Below are positions 22,801 through 34,814 of a stretch of DNA of 64,000 nucleotides, piece after piece. Source of the DNA: Cloeon dipterum (taxonomy: Eukaryota > Arthropoda > Insecta > Ephemeroptera > Baetidae); contig NC_088790.1 in assembly GCF_949628265.1 (NCBI RefSeq), positions 12,838,545 through 12,902,544 of the forward strand, given 5' to 3'. Made by a program: the position numbers and the translations under genes. The notes under the pieces were generated by a model. It was not told the origin of the DNA, searched no databases, and saw only the letters and a list, made by a program, of their open reading frames with translations. How positions within the stretch are numbered: position 1 is the stretch's first letter; every line of letters begins with the position of its first letter.

Positions 22801-23265
22801 TGGCTGATCGAATGAATTATTTTCAAAAAATGTTGAGGTAACTTATATTGGGGCTGGAACAGTGACTATCCAATACAAGGGCGTGCGAGATTATTTTCCT
22901 CTTTAAAATTCCACCCTCCACCTCTTACCCTTGACTAATCCTCGCTGATAGTCAATTTTACTTTTTTTTCCATTGTTTCATATTGTCCAATAAAAAGACT
23001 CATGTTCAACTTTGTACCTTTCAATCAACGGCCTGCCTGGCTCTGTGATGTACTGATACCCATGCAGGGCAGTGCAGCTGCAGTATTTGCAGAATTGGCG
23101 CCACAGCACCAACCCTGCTGAACGCACGACTTTCGCAGAATTTTTCTTCCTCCCAGACATATTTTCAGCACTCATGACAGCTCGGGGGACAGAGGAAAAG
23201 TGCACGCATTCCCTTACACCCTCCCAGACGAATACTTTTAGATCCGATCTGATTTCGTCAGTCAA
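19889..23265 (-). CDS. ppk: pickpocket-type DEG/ENaC sodium channel subunit
   Basis: Eleven exons (from 23018-23265 down to 19889-20142) keep phase throughout and give 592 residues. DEG/ENaC subunits form trimeric amiloride-sensitive Na+ channels in the plasma membrane; insect pickpocket members sense touch, salt, water or pheromones. The N-terminal cytosolic part has the family motif around LHGYQYITEPGRPLIER. The first transmembrane helix (WLLCHCCAITVASVMIYATW) is followed by the typical WKVPFPAVTICDPNQV. The extracellular loop is Cys-rich (MCCSFNYAPPCL, RDNCIVNC, FLCNCQPYYYP, DCDCFPQCNEVNY). The second helix is GGLFGLFMGFSLLSVVEF, where GLFMGFS holds the pore and selectivity region, followed by a basic tail. 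The first ATG of the open frame was taken as start; a second at 23175 (MSAENMSG) is also possible. The exact ppk orthologue cannot be named from this alone. Confidence 0.93.
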
Positions 23266-23961
23266 GAAAGAGTGACAGGTTGATCAAAAAGCAAAAGGTG
23301 CACACAGACCGAAATGTCCAAAGCGGCAGCTGTCAAGTCTGTTTCGTGATAACCCCTGCTTGACGTGAAGATAGGCAGCCCGCACGAACCGATTGACAAG
23401 CCGATTGCTTACCTGATCAGCGCTTTCAGTGCAAACAGGAGCGAAAGTGCATGGCTTATAAGATTAAAACCAATGACAGTTTTACACAAAATATCTCTTT
23501 AATTTGCACAAAAGCAACTCTCAATTTTGTGCCGGCATCATCAGTATCACACTTTCAGTCAAAAAATTATTTTCACGGAAGCGCGTGGTCATTTATTTAG
23601 TTTTCGTCTGGTTTTCATGCAGCGGCCACACAAAAAAAATTACTCAGCTGAATTGACATCTTCGTTGAGTAAACGTGAACAACCACAAACATGAGTGTGT
23701 ATGTGTGTGTAGTGTAGTCTCTCACTTTCATTTTGCACGTCGAGGGACGCTTCATAACATTATCTTTTGCATATCACTTTCATTATAATGCAATCTGGTG
23801 CTCGCGAGAGCAAAAGTAGGACAGCACTTGCACGCACAGGTGCGATTTGAATGACAAAAACCTCACATATGGTCTACATATTGGCCAGCAGACTCAATCA
23901 AAACACAAACAGAAAATACACTCAACTCTTTTGTTTGGAATATTTAATCTCGTGGAATAAA
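23266..23961. other. spacer between ppk and XXYLT1
   Basis: About 700 bases with the ppk promoter and the XXYLT1 3' UTR (minus strand). It includes a GT/GTGT-rich patch near 23690-23715. No coding sequence is seen. Confidence 0.4.
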
Positions 23962-26900
23962 TTATTTAAAATTGCCGCGCTCTCCTGATGCATCTGATTT
24001 CAAGACGAGTGATGGGGCTGTGGAAGACAAAGAGAAGACGGATTCGGTGGGAATGGTTGCTCCACCGTTTCCGTGCAGGAGTTTCACCTCGGAGTCGCAC
24101 TTGTGGTACTCGTCAAAGGATGGGTGGTCGGCCATGGTCGTGTCCAGCTGCATGTTCCAACCACAGTCCATTTCACGCACCCAATGCGGCCTGTAGATCT
24201 CCAGCAGAGTGAGCAAGTCCTGAGAAAACACAAAGTTGTGCGTGATCATGGCCATAAATGATAAATTGCTCTGTTTAATTGTTTCTGATGCGTGATCCAA
24301 CGCAATTTTTGGCGTTCTGGCTCTGTGTTTATTTAAAATAATTATATATGAGATAATCTTATAATCAAGTTTTACTTTTCAAGTTCGAAACAATTTCCAT
24401 GAATTATGCTTTGGAGCTTCATATTAGCTCACTGTAGCACAGTAGATAAAAAAATGATTTACGCTGATTTTAAATCAATTTAAGATACAGTAATAATTCT
24501 TTAAAAAATGAGGTCAGTGTATAAATTTGGTGCAAGTGCGAATTCTCCATAACTTAAAATGATATCAGAAGAAATTAAATGCAGCTCCACTATTATAGAT
24601 ATATAAACAGCTCGCTACACACCACGACGAAGCTGCATTTATTTAATTTCTTCTGACAATTATGACAACCTTGCATGCTTCTGCATTCAATGGCATGTGT
24701 CAATATATATTTAAAGCAAAATCTAACTCTCAATAAAATTAATATATCTACCTGGTCGCCGACCGCGGCACCCCTGTAAAATCCGTACTTGTTACAGAGG
24801 TCCTCCAGGGCGCCAGGTTGATCAATGAGTGCGTTGTAGTCGGCGTTGGCACGCATGTGGCCTAGGTGGTATAACACGACGCCCGAGTTGAAACCTTGGA
24901 AGCCACCTTTTGACTTAGGCAGGCCCGCCATGCTCTTCGGCGCCTCCGCCCTGAGTTTTCTGAAGGGTGCGTCATAGAGCGGCGACAGTTCGAGCGCCAG
25001 GGCCATCATCTCGTCGGGCTCGAAGGTGAGCAGTTGCCTGTAAAGGTCGGCGACGTCGGCCCTGAAACGCACGTCGGCGTCGATGACCAGGAGGCGCGAG
25101 GTGGCGGTTGGCAGCAGTCGGTGGTAGATGGGCGCGATGTGGAACAGCCTCTTGTGGTACTTGCTTGAAGGACTTGACGGCGCGAACAGGGCGTGCATCC
25201 GGCCTATCACGGAACTGTGGTTGCGGGTTGACTCCTCTAGATTCACGTAGTCCACCTGCAGACAGACAAACGGATTCGGTATTTTAGTGACAAAAAAAAA
25301 TAATTAATACATCTACGCCCTAATTATGTCTAATAATGTTTTGGAGTTTAATTAATTTGTTTTCAAAATTATTTATTAAAATTTCTAATGTTCCACATCT
25401 GTGTTCCCTAAATGCGTATTACAATTTTTTACGTGACCCCGAAGAAAAAATAAGCCTTTGAAGACAGTGTATAAGTTGTAATTAATTTAAGAATGTGTAA
25501 TATTAAAAGTAAAAAATTGAATCAGCTATTCTTAATTTTGTCCATATTTTTTAGATCGTTTTTTAAATGTCTGCGTTTAATTTTTCCCTTATAATGAGCG
25601 CATTGATCATGCTGACGGTCAATTGCCTCTGCACTGGAAGTTCAATAAAACTACACTAAGCCTAACAGGAAAGTATACAAGCGGCGGCATTCTTCCCAAT
25701 ACACACCGAGAGCTGCACTTGCTTCTCGTTAATCCGCGTCCGCAGTGCGACGACTCTTTCTCATGTGTGCATTTTAATCTATGTGTGCTGATTTTCTCAT
25801 TGCAAGCTCCGCGCGTCTGGACGTTTAACGAGAGCACAAACACACATGGGAGCGGAGCACAGCAAAGGAAGCAATAACAATAACGACGAACCAACCGTCT
25901 GGCTCCTTCTGCGGGTGCGAATGATTGGCCTCCTGATGGATGCATGGTGTGGTTCAGTTGGAGCGGAAGCGTTTGAAAACAAATAACAATGAATCTGCCA
26001 TTCACGCCGCTCTGTTACTCCATGACAAAGGGCGCTTCTATTTAATTTCCATTCACGCGATTTATTTTGTGTGGTACGCGTCGTTCAATATATTGAGCAG
26101 GAGAGCAATGGGAAAATTTCTTTATGACTCTAGACTCTAGAAGAGTAAAATTTGACACTGGCGGGCAACAGTGTTTGAATGCGGGAGCGTTGAAGAAATA
26201 ACTACATTGTTGGAAGATATAAATACAATTTTTGCTTCCTTTGTGATGCAGCAGAAATACTGCAATGAATTTGAAAGCATCTTTTGGGAGATTAAACCTT
26301 ATGAAATTGCCCTTGTCTGCATTTAACACGATTTTCAAAGAACCAACTTTGCTGTTTGCTATACGTAAGACGTCTGCGTTTTTATCTCTGCAGCGACAAA
26401 ATATTTACATTTTCAATATAATTATATGTTTATATTGCACGGAACAGTGGCAGGCATTAAAGCTAATCATAATAAAGTCTCTTGTTTCTTCGTACTAGTA
26501 AAAATATGAAATTCAAAAAAAGTAATTTTTAGTAGATATTTATTTTTGTTTATTCAGTTGTTTCAGAGTTTTCCAACAGCCGCGTGCCATGTGGTAAACC
26601 AAAATCAGCAACTAAATTGTCTACTTTTCCAACAGTCACTTTCGAAATGACGAGTCAGACTTTCGTCAGTTACCTAATTAAACAAAAGCAGAAATTGACT
26701 TGAAATTAGCTTTTCATTACAAAGGAAAAGGCGTTTTGAACTTCTAAATTTTTGAGAGGGAAGGTTAAATAGTGTGGAAGGTGAGTGACGGGGTTGACAA
26801 GATTTCACTGGTCACTCGTTTCCTATTTTATACTTTGCTCAACAAAAAGTAAAGCCGGACGTTTTCAACGATCACTGATACAGAATTCTCCACAGCTAAT

Positions 26901-29900
26901 TTGCGGTATGAATTTTGTTTCGAAGGTTAAGTATACTGTTGATCCGAGGCCTACAGGGCCGAATCAGTACAGTACGAGAACAATCTTGTTAATATTTTTT
27001 TCAATTCAATTCAATTCAATTGTTTTGTTTCTTTAAACAGGTCAATATAAATTGAAATAAAAATAATAAATGTTCCTTTCGAAATTAAGAAAAAATCACT
27101 AATATATCTAACCATCATAAATTAACCCAAGGAAGGCCTTTGCCGTGCGATAATTTTCAATTTCCTAAAATACCTGCGTTTGCATTATATATTCCATTTT
27201 CTGTTCTAAAAACTTAAACAGTTTGAAAAAAAAAATACTTTTATAAACTAATGAATTTCTATAACCAGTTCATTAACTTTGATAAAAAAAAACAAATCGA
27301 ATTTTTCAAGTCTATAAAAAATTACAAGCAGCGAAATAAACCTCTGCATATTATTTAATTTTGTTAACTTCAATTTGTTGCAAAATTTTCTGTTTTTTAA
27401 AGATTCGTATTAAATTTACAACCCAATAAGGCATACCAAAAACCTATTGTTGCAACGATTTCAAAGTCACTGCACATCACGTACAGTGGGGAAAATTATG
27501 CAATATCCACTTCACCGCTCGCATAAAACCTGACGACCTTGAGAAGGTTCAACCGCCTTTTGAATTAAAAATGAAGATTAATCAAACTGCAAGCCAGACG
27601 TCATTCACCGTTAAATGGCGAGGCACGGAGAGTTTCCGCCAAAATCTCCGCGCGCTGGCGAATTTCGCGAGTGTGCTAGTAAATGGAATTCCGCGAGGGA
27701 CATTTCGAGTGTTCGATTTTGCCGCGGCAGCTAGGGAATGCCCCTGAATAAAGGGTCATTGCACCGAGAGCGACTACTCGAGTCGGCCACATCCTTGCTC
27801 TGCCGTGCGAGAGTTACGCATACGCACATCTGCATCCACAGAAACAGACAGTAGTGCGATTGTAAACTCAATCTCGGGAGCTAGCAGGAGACCATGCAGC
27901 TTCCAATCTCATCTCACGCATTCCAACCCGTTTGTTCCTCGCTGACAATGGTCATAGCAGTTCGATGATGCGTACATACCTGTTTTTCATTTCGAAACAC
28001 GATAATGATGAGGTTGGCGCATTGATTGCTTTTTTACGGAGCCTCACAGAACCAATAATTTAGTTGGAACATTTTCAAACTTTTAGGGGATGTAGCACAC
28101 AGGGACAGTTTTTGAGGGGATGGAATGAATTTTAAACGATCTTGACCACCTTGTCAAGTTCAATATAAGTAAATTAATGTTTTAACATTCGCAAAATCGT
28201 TAGGCATTACACAGGGGAGAAAAAACAAAAATTAATATTTGGGGTAATTTTTCACGTTTAAAAGATGCGAAAATGCATAATGTAAATATGTACTTCAGTT
28301 ACCTAAAGCCTGAAGGAGGTAAAAGCGATTCAAACGTTGAGCGGAATTTGTATTTTGGCGCTTGAAATGGTATATTTTACACAAACAATGAAGGACAACG
28401 TTTTTTGTCATATTTTTATAGCCACAGGCACAATGATACACATTAAACATGCATTGCATCCTATCTATGCCACTCAATTCAATTCTGTTTTTTTCTCCAT
28501 AACAGGTCAAAACATTTAAAACGTGATAACACAAAAAATCACATTATTGGAGAAACTGACTTTTGCCTAATCCACCGCAAACCCATGCTTTTTGTGTTTT
28601 AATGTTAAAAATTGGATAGACGCTGTGGTACAATTGAATAAAAAGGCATCAAAGAATAACCTTGTACCACTTCTGACCCTACCGAGTGCATTAATCAATC
28701 ATGACACCACCAATGCCTCCCAAAGCTTGTAAATATGTTCGTGGCGAATAATGTGCATGTCATATACATATTATGGTGCAGAATTTCCGGTATGTATAAC
28801 AATTTAAGGAAATACAGTCCCCTACGGAACAGTGTGGTTTTGATAAAGCCTAAGAAAATGTTTTCCCCAAAGCGTTGAGTTAGATAAGACGAAAACAATT
28901 TGAGACTAATACTCCACGTTATCTTAAATTGGGTTTTTTAGTAAAGCTATATCTTAAGCAGCTAAGCATAAATGCAACTAATTGAATTCGTAACTCGTAC
29001 TCGTGCGACAGAAGTTGTTTCCAAGTGGCAGTCTGAGGGTAATTGTTGCAATTTAAGAGGCACTCTCTCAATATATTATTTATTATTTCCTTCTCGTTTC
29101 AAAAGTCCAGCCGATTCGCGGCCACGCAACCTTTCCTTTCTCCAATATACGTACTGCGTCGCTAATAATGAAGTAGAAAAGTTGCAAAATCGTGCAACGT
29201 GTCTTGAACGTAAAGTGACTCTATATTATATATGCTCGCGTGTCAGGTTTCCTTTCGGTTAAGTGTCGCTAAAAAAACGAGGAGACACATACTATTTTAG
29301 GCAAATCAATGTGAGTAATGCAAGCATAAAATTAACTGCTATACTTTTCTTGGTTTCAAACAACTAGGTCAAATAACATTTTTTTAACAAACACCAGATA
29401 AGTTTTTTCTCAACATGAAAGTAACGTTTAAGGAGGAAAGGAAATTAAAATAGCATAGAACGATATTGTGCGAGTGATAAAATTAATCTTTTTTATCGGC
29501 CAGAACGTAAACTATACAGCGCAACTGATGGACACGTAACAAAAAAGAATGCAAGTTAATTTGGTAATTGCCTGCATCATTCATCAGATTTCGCCGTTAT
29601 CAATGCCATTCGCGTAAAAATCACGTCATTTTAAAATAAATTTAACCATATATTGCATCACTGCATCGTCCACAAGTGTGCAATAAATTACGTAATTTAA
29701 TATTTTTGTTTGTTGTGATAAGCCGAAAGACGCTTCGTCACGAGTCGAGTTTTTTTGCGTCTGCATGCATTATTCCGCAAATAAACGGTCGTTAATATTT
29801 AGACAGAGCCAAGGATGTGACAAGAAAAAGCTTTCCACTTACGGTGACAGGAACCTTTGCTCGAATCCTGGCCAAATTTCGAATCACTTCGCTTAACACC

Positions 29901-32900
29901 GGCACACTGGAGTCATCAGTCAGGAGCACAAAGTGCAGAGGAAGCTGAGAGGAATGCCGCACAATGCTTTCAGCACAGCCCTGGAATCAGAAATAAAATG
30001 CATTTTTTTTTCGTTTTTACAATGCAATTAGCCTCATATCATGAAGTTTTGATTTTTTGCCATCCACCGCAGATAGATTCACATTAGAAACAGATGTGTC
30101 TCTCGCTTGCATTTCTTTTCATCTCGTGATCGAAGGCGCACGTGCAGATGCAGACATATATGTACAAAGGAGCGTGGTGCGGGAGGAAGATGAGTCCACC
30201 AGTTGTATACATTAATGTTCAGCCTCTAATTTGAGCGACTGACGGACGGATCAGTGGCGGCAGGGAACACAAGGCCGAAAGTCAGATTCGCAGCCCCAAG
30301 GTGAGGAAAAGAGAAAAGGATAAAAGAAGCCAAACGCATCCTATGATCTCACACTCTCGGATCTAAAATTATCCTCCAATGCCGAGATTTCGATTGGTAA
30401 ATTACGTTTGCGTCAGGAGAAACGAATGCTTTATTTGCATCACAATTTCAAAACATTTCCCGTCTGGAAAAAATAGCCCCTTATGTTCAAGTTTGTTTTA
30501 TTGATATTGTCCTGTTTAAAAGCAACTGAGAATTTTAATTTAAGGAGAGTACACTAACCTTATTTTAAATAAGATACAGAAATCAATAAACTTTACACTA
30601 TACATACATATTGCTGTAGAAAGGAGCAACAATTTTACCAGACAATTTTCAAATACCATACGTATAAAAATTTTGTTTCTTGAAAAGGTGCCAAACAGCT
30701 CGCTACACATCGATGAAGCTGCACTTAATTTCTTCTGTTTACCATACAAATTTCACATAAAAAAACCCTTCATATTCATATTTTACCGATAAAATGACTA
30801 TTGACCACGTTGCTAAGCTTAATTTTAATCGCACCTGTCGCAAGATTTATCTAATTTTCTGGTGACTCATGCATGACCTGGGTAAATTTTATCTTTGACT
30901 CAATTTAATTTTTATAGATAATTTTTAAGTTAGGCTATAAAATGCTTAAATGATTGACGCATTATCAATCAACATTAATTTTTTAAGACTCAAAACTGGA
31001 CTGGGCTCCTTGCAATGATATTCTTAAGCTCAAATGTGAATCGTTTCATTCGAAGAAACCAATGAAATTCCAAACTCAATACTTTCTGTGTAATTATTCA
31101 TGAAAATCCTTGGTGACAGGATATATACATACACAACTTGGACAGCTAGAAAAAATCATTTATCTTGAAATGTGAAAAGGCTGTGAGAAAATGTCAAACG
31201 ACAACTTCCCAATGTGCATCCCTTAAGGAAGAATATAATATTGTTGACGATCATACATCCATACAGTGCTTTTACCAGGGAATGCTTGTTTTGTGTTTTA
31301 AAGTAGAAATTCAAAAGTGACCGGTCTGACCTCCTGCAAATTAAAAAGGACTGAATTCGACGCGCACATCTGGTTGGTTGTATGTATAAATAACAATTAC
31401 ACCAATGTAAGATTTATGACCGAGAAAGGGTGACTGACCCTTTTGACAAGACGCTGCATTTCGGTAGAGAGTAGATCATTCATTAATACATATATGTGAA
31501 CCAATGAGATAGTACGACTCAGCAATTATTATTTTTAAAGATATTTTGACCAACAGGATATTGATTATGACGAGAAAAGAGAAAACAAAGTGGGTATTGC
31601 ATTGAAAGGTCTGTAGGGAGATTCAATTGAGTGGGGGAAAATACGCAAAGATTTTTTTATGAAGAAAAGAAAATCTATTCATAAAAAAACAATAATGAAT
31701 AATATAAAATGAACACCAACCTTGAAGTTGTTGAGCAGTTTTTTATTGTTGCTGGCATTGACCATAATGATGCCAACGTTGACGGCCTGCAACTCGGCGG
31801 GGGCGTCGGCGGAGGGAGGCATGGCCAGGGGCAGTCCTTCAGTGGGGGTGGCATTCGCCACGTTCCAGCTGCCCCACGAGTAGTAGTAGTCCTCGCCGGT
31901 GCTGACGGGGCCTCCGTACATGTCGTTGTCTACGATGGACGTCAGCAACGACGACACCATCAGCACGCCCAACACAAACATCACCACCGACGTCATCAGG
32001 CGGCGCCGCGTGTTAAACCTGCACAAGGGTGGCCTAACGTCAGAGAGACAATTTCCGTCTTCCAGCGCGATAAACTTCACGGAAAATTTTTAATATTTGA
32101 ATAAGTTCAAGTATCGCAATCTTGGTAGTCAAGCGTTTAGTAGAAATCTGGAGCGATGATTTTCTTCCCGCTTAATGTTTAACGCTCCGGGAAAAAGTGT
32201 TTGTCAAAAGAAAAAATTAAAGAAGACCAATTTTGCAACCGTAACTGTGCTGACTGTAATGTTTCGATTAAAACAATTTATTTGGCAAAATCATTTTGAA
32301 CCTGAAATGAAAGAGAGGCCTTTATTTAATTTTATTGTTATCGATATTCGTTTGCTAAATCAAGACGACTTTGCCAAAAATTTGAAAATTCAGATTTTAA
32401 TGAAAAATTTAAACGACATGATACAGAACAAAAAAGGGTCTCTTTTCGTCAACATAATATCTCATCTTTTTAATAGTAGTTTTTCTTAAACATTGAGACA
32501 AACTAGAATTTTATGTTAAAAAATTACCTTTCTTGGCTTGGACACATCAAATTCAAATTAAAAAATTCAGACTTAAAAATCTTTTGCGCATATGACAAGC
32601 TTAAAAATTATTAACGAGGAAGAATACGAGATAATTCACGTGGAGATGTGTCTGCTGCGCTAGGACAAGGATAAAATATCCTAACCCTTTCCAGGAAAGG
32701 TTGGATCGTTAATCATATAAAATGTAATAGCTATATATACGCTCGTATTTATTTCCAACATATCCACGCCTACAGATAGGTAGCGAATAATAAACAAAAA
32801 ATATTTACGTATTCATGAAGTCATTCAGCAGTATAAAATCTTTTAATCGATAAATTGTGGCGTTTAATAAATATACTTTTCAACCTATATTTCCTTATCG

Positions 32901-33109
32901 CAGGTGTTTACCAGCGAATAAAAGTGGAAAATATCCGCAAAAAAAGACCGAAACATTTTTTGTGTGAGCAGAAAAACAATATTTTTCCAGAGTACTAGGT
33001 AAACAATATTATTTGTTACCTTATTTTGAACCAAAAATAAAAAAATTAATCTTTTTGATATATTTGTTTATCTAAAACAAAAATTTATGAATTTTTACCT
33101 GAAGGCCAT
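23962..33109 (-). CDS. XXYLT1: xyloside alpha-1,3-xylosyltransferase
   Basis: Five coding exons (33099-33109, 31721-32018, 29843-29980, 24752-25255, 23962-24219) are in phase and give 402 residues, close to the 393 of human XXYLT1. The enzyme is an ER-resident GT8-fold type II membrane protein. It adds the second xylose to Xyl-Glc-O-Ser on EGF repeats such as those of Notch. Exon 1 encodes only MAF and part of an Arg. Residues about 10-30 are the anchor (LMTSVVMFVLGVLMVSSLL), followed by an acidic stem. The catalytic part starts near FVLLTDDSS. The metal-binding DxD is in VIDADVRF at about residues 208-210, and GGFQGFNSGVVLY, GDQ and MDCGWNMQL with KLLHGNGG match the family C-terminus. The introns of 4.6 and 1.7 kb are far longer than those of neighbouring genes and contain the repeats listed separately. 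Confidence 0.93.
24566..24655. repeat. imperfect hairpin in an XXYLT1 intron
   Basis: CAGAAGAAATTAAATGCAGCT at 24566-24586 is the inverse complement of the arm at 24631-24655, apart from a 4-base insertion in the second arm. The 44-base loop includes a segment repeated elsewhere in the gene. The whole could fold as a stem-loop or be a diverged MITE. No target-site duplication is obvious. Confidence 0.55.
24607..24655 (+). repeat. dispersed repeat, copy 1 (partner at 30695-30737)
   Basis: The segment beginning ACAGCTCGCTACACA and ending TTAATTTCTTCTG occurs here and again in another intron of the same gene, about 6 kb away, with small internal differences. Here it forms the second arm of the hairpin. 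This suggests an interspersed family whose full element is not visible from two partial copies. Confidence 0.6.
25256..29842. other. long XXYLT1 intron (4.6 kb)
   Basis: No coding exon in either strand is convincing. AT-rich stretches alternate with moderately GC-rich patches around 25680-25930 and 27580-27900. The latter contain several GCG/CGC words and could be enhancers or an internal promoter. That is inference from base composition only. Confidence 0.35.
29981..31720. other. XXYLT1 intron (1.7 kb)
   Basis: An AT-rich intron without coding signal, containing the second copy of the dispersed repeat at 30695-30737. Confidence 0.4.
30695..30737 (+). repeat. dispersed repeat, copy 2
   Basis: Shares ACAGCTCGCTACACA and the TTAATTTCTTCTG end with copy 1 at 24607-24655, but lacks the left hairpin arm seen there. 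Confidence 0.6.
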
Positions 33110-34637
33110 TGTGGTCTACTGTTAACAGTTACAACATGTCAAAGTGGAAAATGCGCCTCTCGTTGCCTGGAGAAAAGACACACACATGCACAACAGTGCC
33201 ATCAAGTCGGAAAAGTCAGCCTATCGTCCACATTGTTCCGACGCAGGAAGCTTGATAAGCACGGTGAATAGCACTCCAATTGCACGTGTCGATGGTGGAG
33301 CACCGAAACAATTCACCTCGACGCACCACGGCACCAACACCGACTACATATACTCCTCAACTCTCGCCGGCTAAACAAACTGAGTTTACGTTGACGTCGC
33401 CTCCGCTCTGCCGTTCGGTTTGCTGACCGGCCAGAGCAGGAGAGTCTGACGTCTGCGAAACTGTTTCTCCTCTTCTCCCTGCTCTCGCGTATAATTATTT
33501 CCCCTTCTTGCATTATGTGCACATATGAGCTTGCAATGCTTCCTTAATTCATTTAAAATTAACATTTTTTAAATATTCAGACTCTGGAATTAACATAAAG
33601 GGATCTTTAAATTTTTTACCAAAGAAAAAAATAGCTAACTAAAACCAAATGACAATAATGATTATTAAAAAGCTTGTTAACTCCACGTTACAGGGTTAGT
33701 AAAATTTTCCAAGACAGTATTTTTCTTCCCTTTTATTGCCTTTACAAAATTAGAAAAAAAATCAGTCGTTAAATTAGGCCAAATAATTTGAGAAAAATTT
33801 TCAGTAGATTTTGAACTTATGATAATTTTAATTCAAAGTTATTCAGGACAGTTGGTACAATTTCAGTTTGGGCTTAAAATTTCTTTCAAAACTTGGTCTG
33901 ATATTCAAATTTTATCCATTTTAATAGTTTTATTTGCTAAATTTTTCATTCTCTTGTTAATTGTTAAATTTAAAAATTCATTTACAGTTGCTTTCAAACC
34001 TTCTTTTTAATACTTCTCTTTTTCAAGTTTAAACAAATTGCCACGTCTATTGTGCAGAAATGTATTTTAGCTAAAAATCTGGCAGAAATCAAGTCCTTAA
34101 AAATGCGGGTTCGTCTTGAAAAAGTTTGAAAATGAAAACCAAAACAATATTTCATCAAACATTTCTAAGGTGATCAGTACTAATTTTTTTTACTAATATC
34201 ATTCAAATAGAAATAAAGAATAGCAAAATATTTTTGTGGAAAACTATAGCAGGACAAAAAACAGGTCAGAAAGCTTTTGGGAGCAATGAAAAGTCGGTAG
34301 TCGGTAGATGAAGCCCCGAAAGTAGCTGTTGCCGGCAAGTGCGACAAGCTCGCCCGGTTGCCTACCAATCCGGCGACTTTTCTCAGTCAGGCGGGCGACG
34401 AACGCGGCGGGCAGGCAGGCAAGCGCAAGGGCGTCTGTGGTGGTAAACGGCGGGCCGCGCTTTACTCCATTCAGTCTTCAGTCGCATTTGGAACGCGCGG
34501 CGGTGCACACGCCGTCCTCGTCATCGCCACAGCTCGAAACAACACGTCCCCCTCGTCGGTCATGTGAGCATTGTTCCTTAAATTGAAGGGTGTGTTACAA
34601 TATTTAAAACTAAAAAATGGACCAACAATCAATTAAA

Positions 34638-34814
34638 GGCCCCCTGACGGTGAACGTATTTCGCCATTTCGTAATAATTAAAACAAATTGTTTGGATAGA
34701 TGGTTGAGTGAAAATTGCTTATTGGGATTGAATTTTTGGCGATCGCCGACAGTTAAATAAAACCTATTGTTTTCTAACCTCAAATTGCCGACAGAAGTTC
34801 ACCGACAGGGGGCC
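34638..34814. mobile_element. MITE-like element with 18-bp terminal inverted repeats
   Basis: GGCCCCCTGACGGTGAAC at 34638-34655 pairs with the segment at 34797-34814, whose inverse complement differs at one base (T for A). The 177-base unit has an AT-rich non-coding interior. Sub-repeats of GCCGACAG occur inside the right end. Flanking sequences are AT-rich, with no exact target duplication visible. It fits a short non-autonomous DNA transposon, but a single copy cannot prove that. Confidence 0.5.

Noticed and set aside
34329-34586. Plus-strand open frame in a CG-rich patch
   Set aside because: The composition alone explains the absence of stops; no upstream signal and no homologous look. 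Kept only as a possible promoter region.
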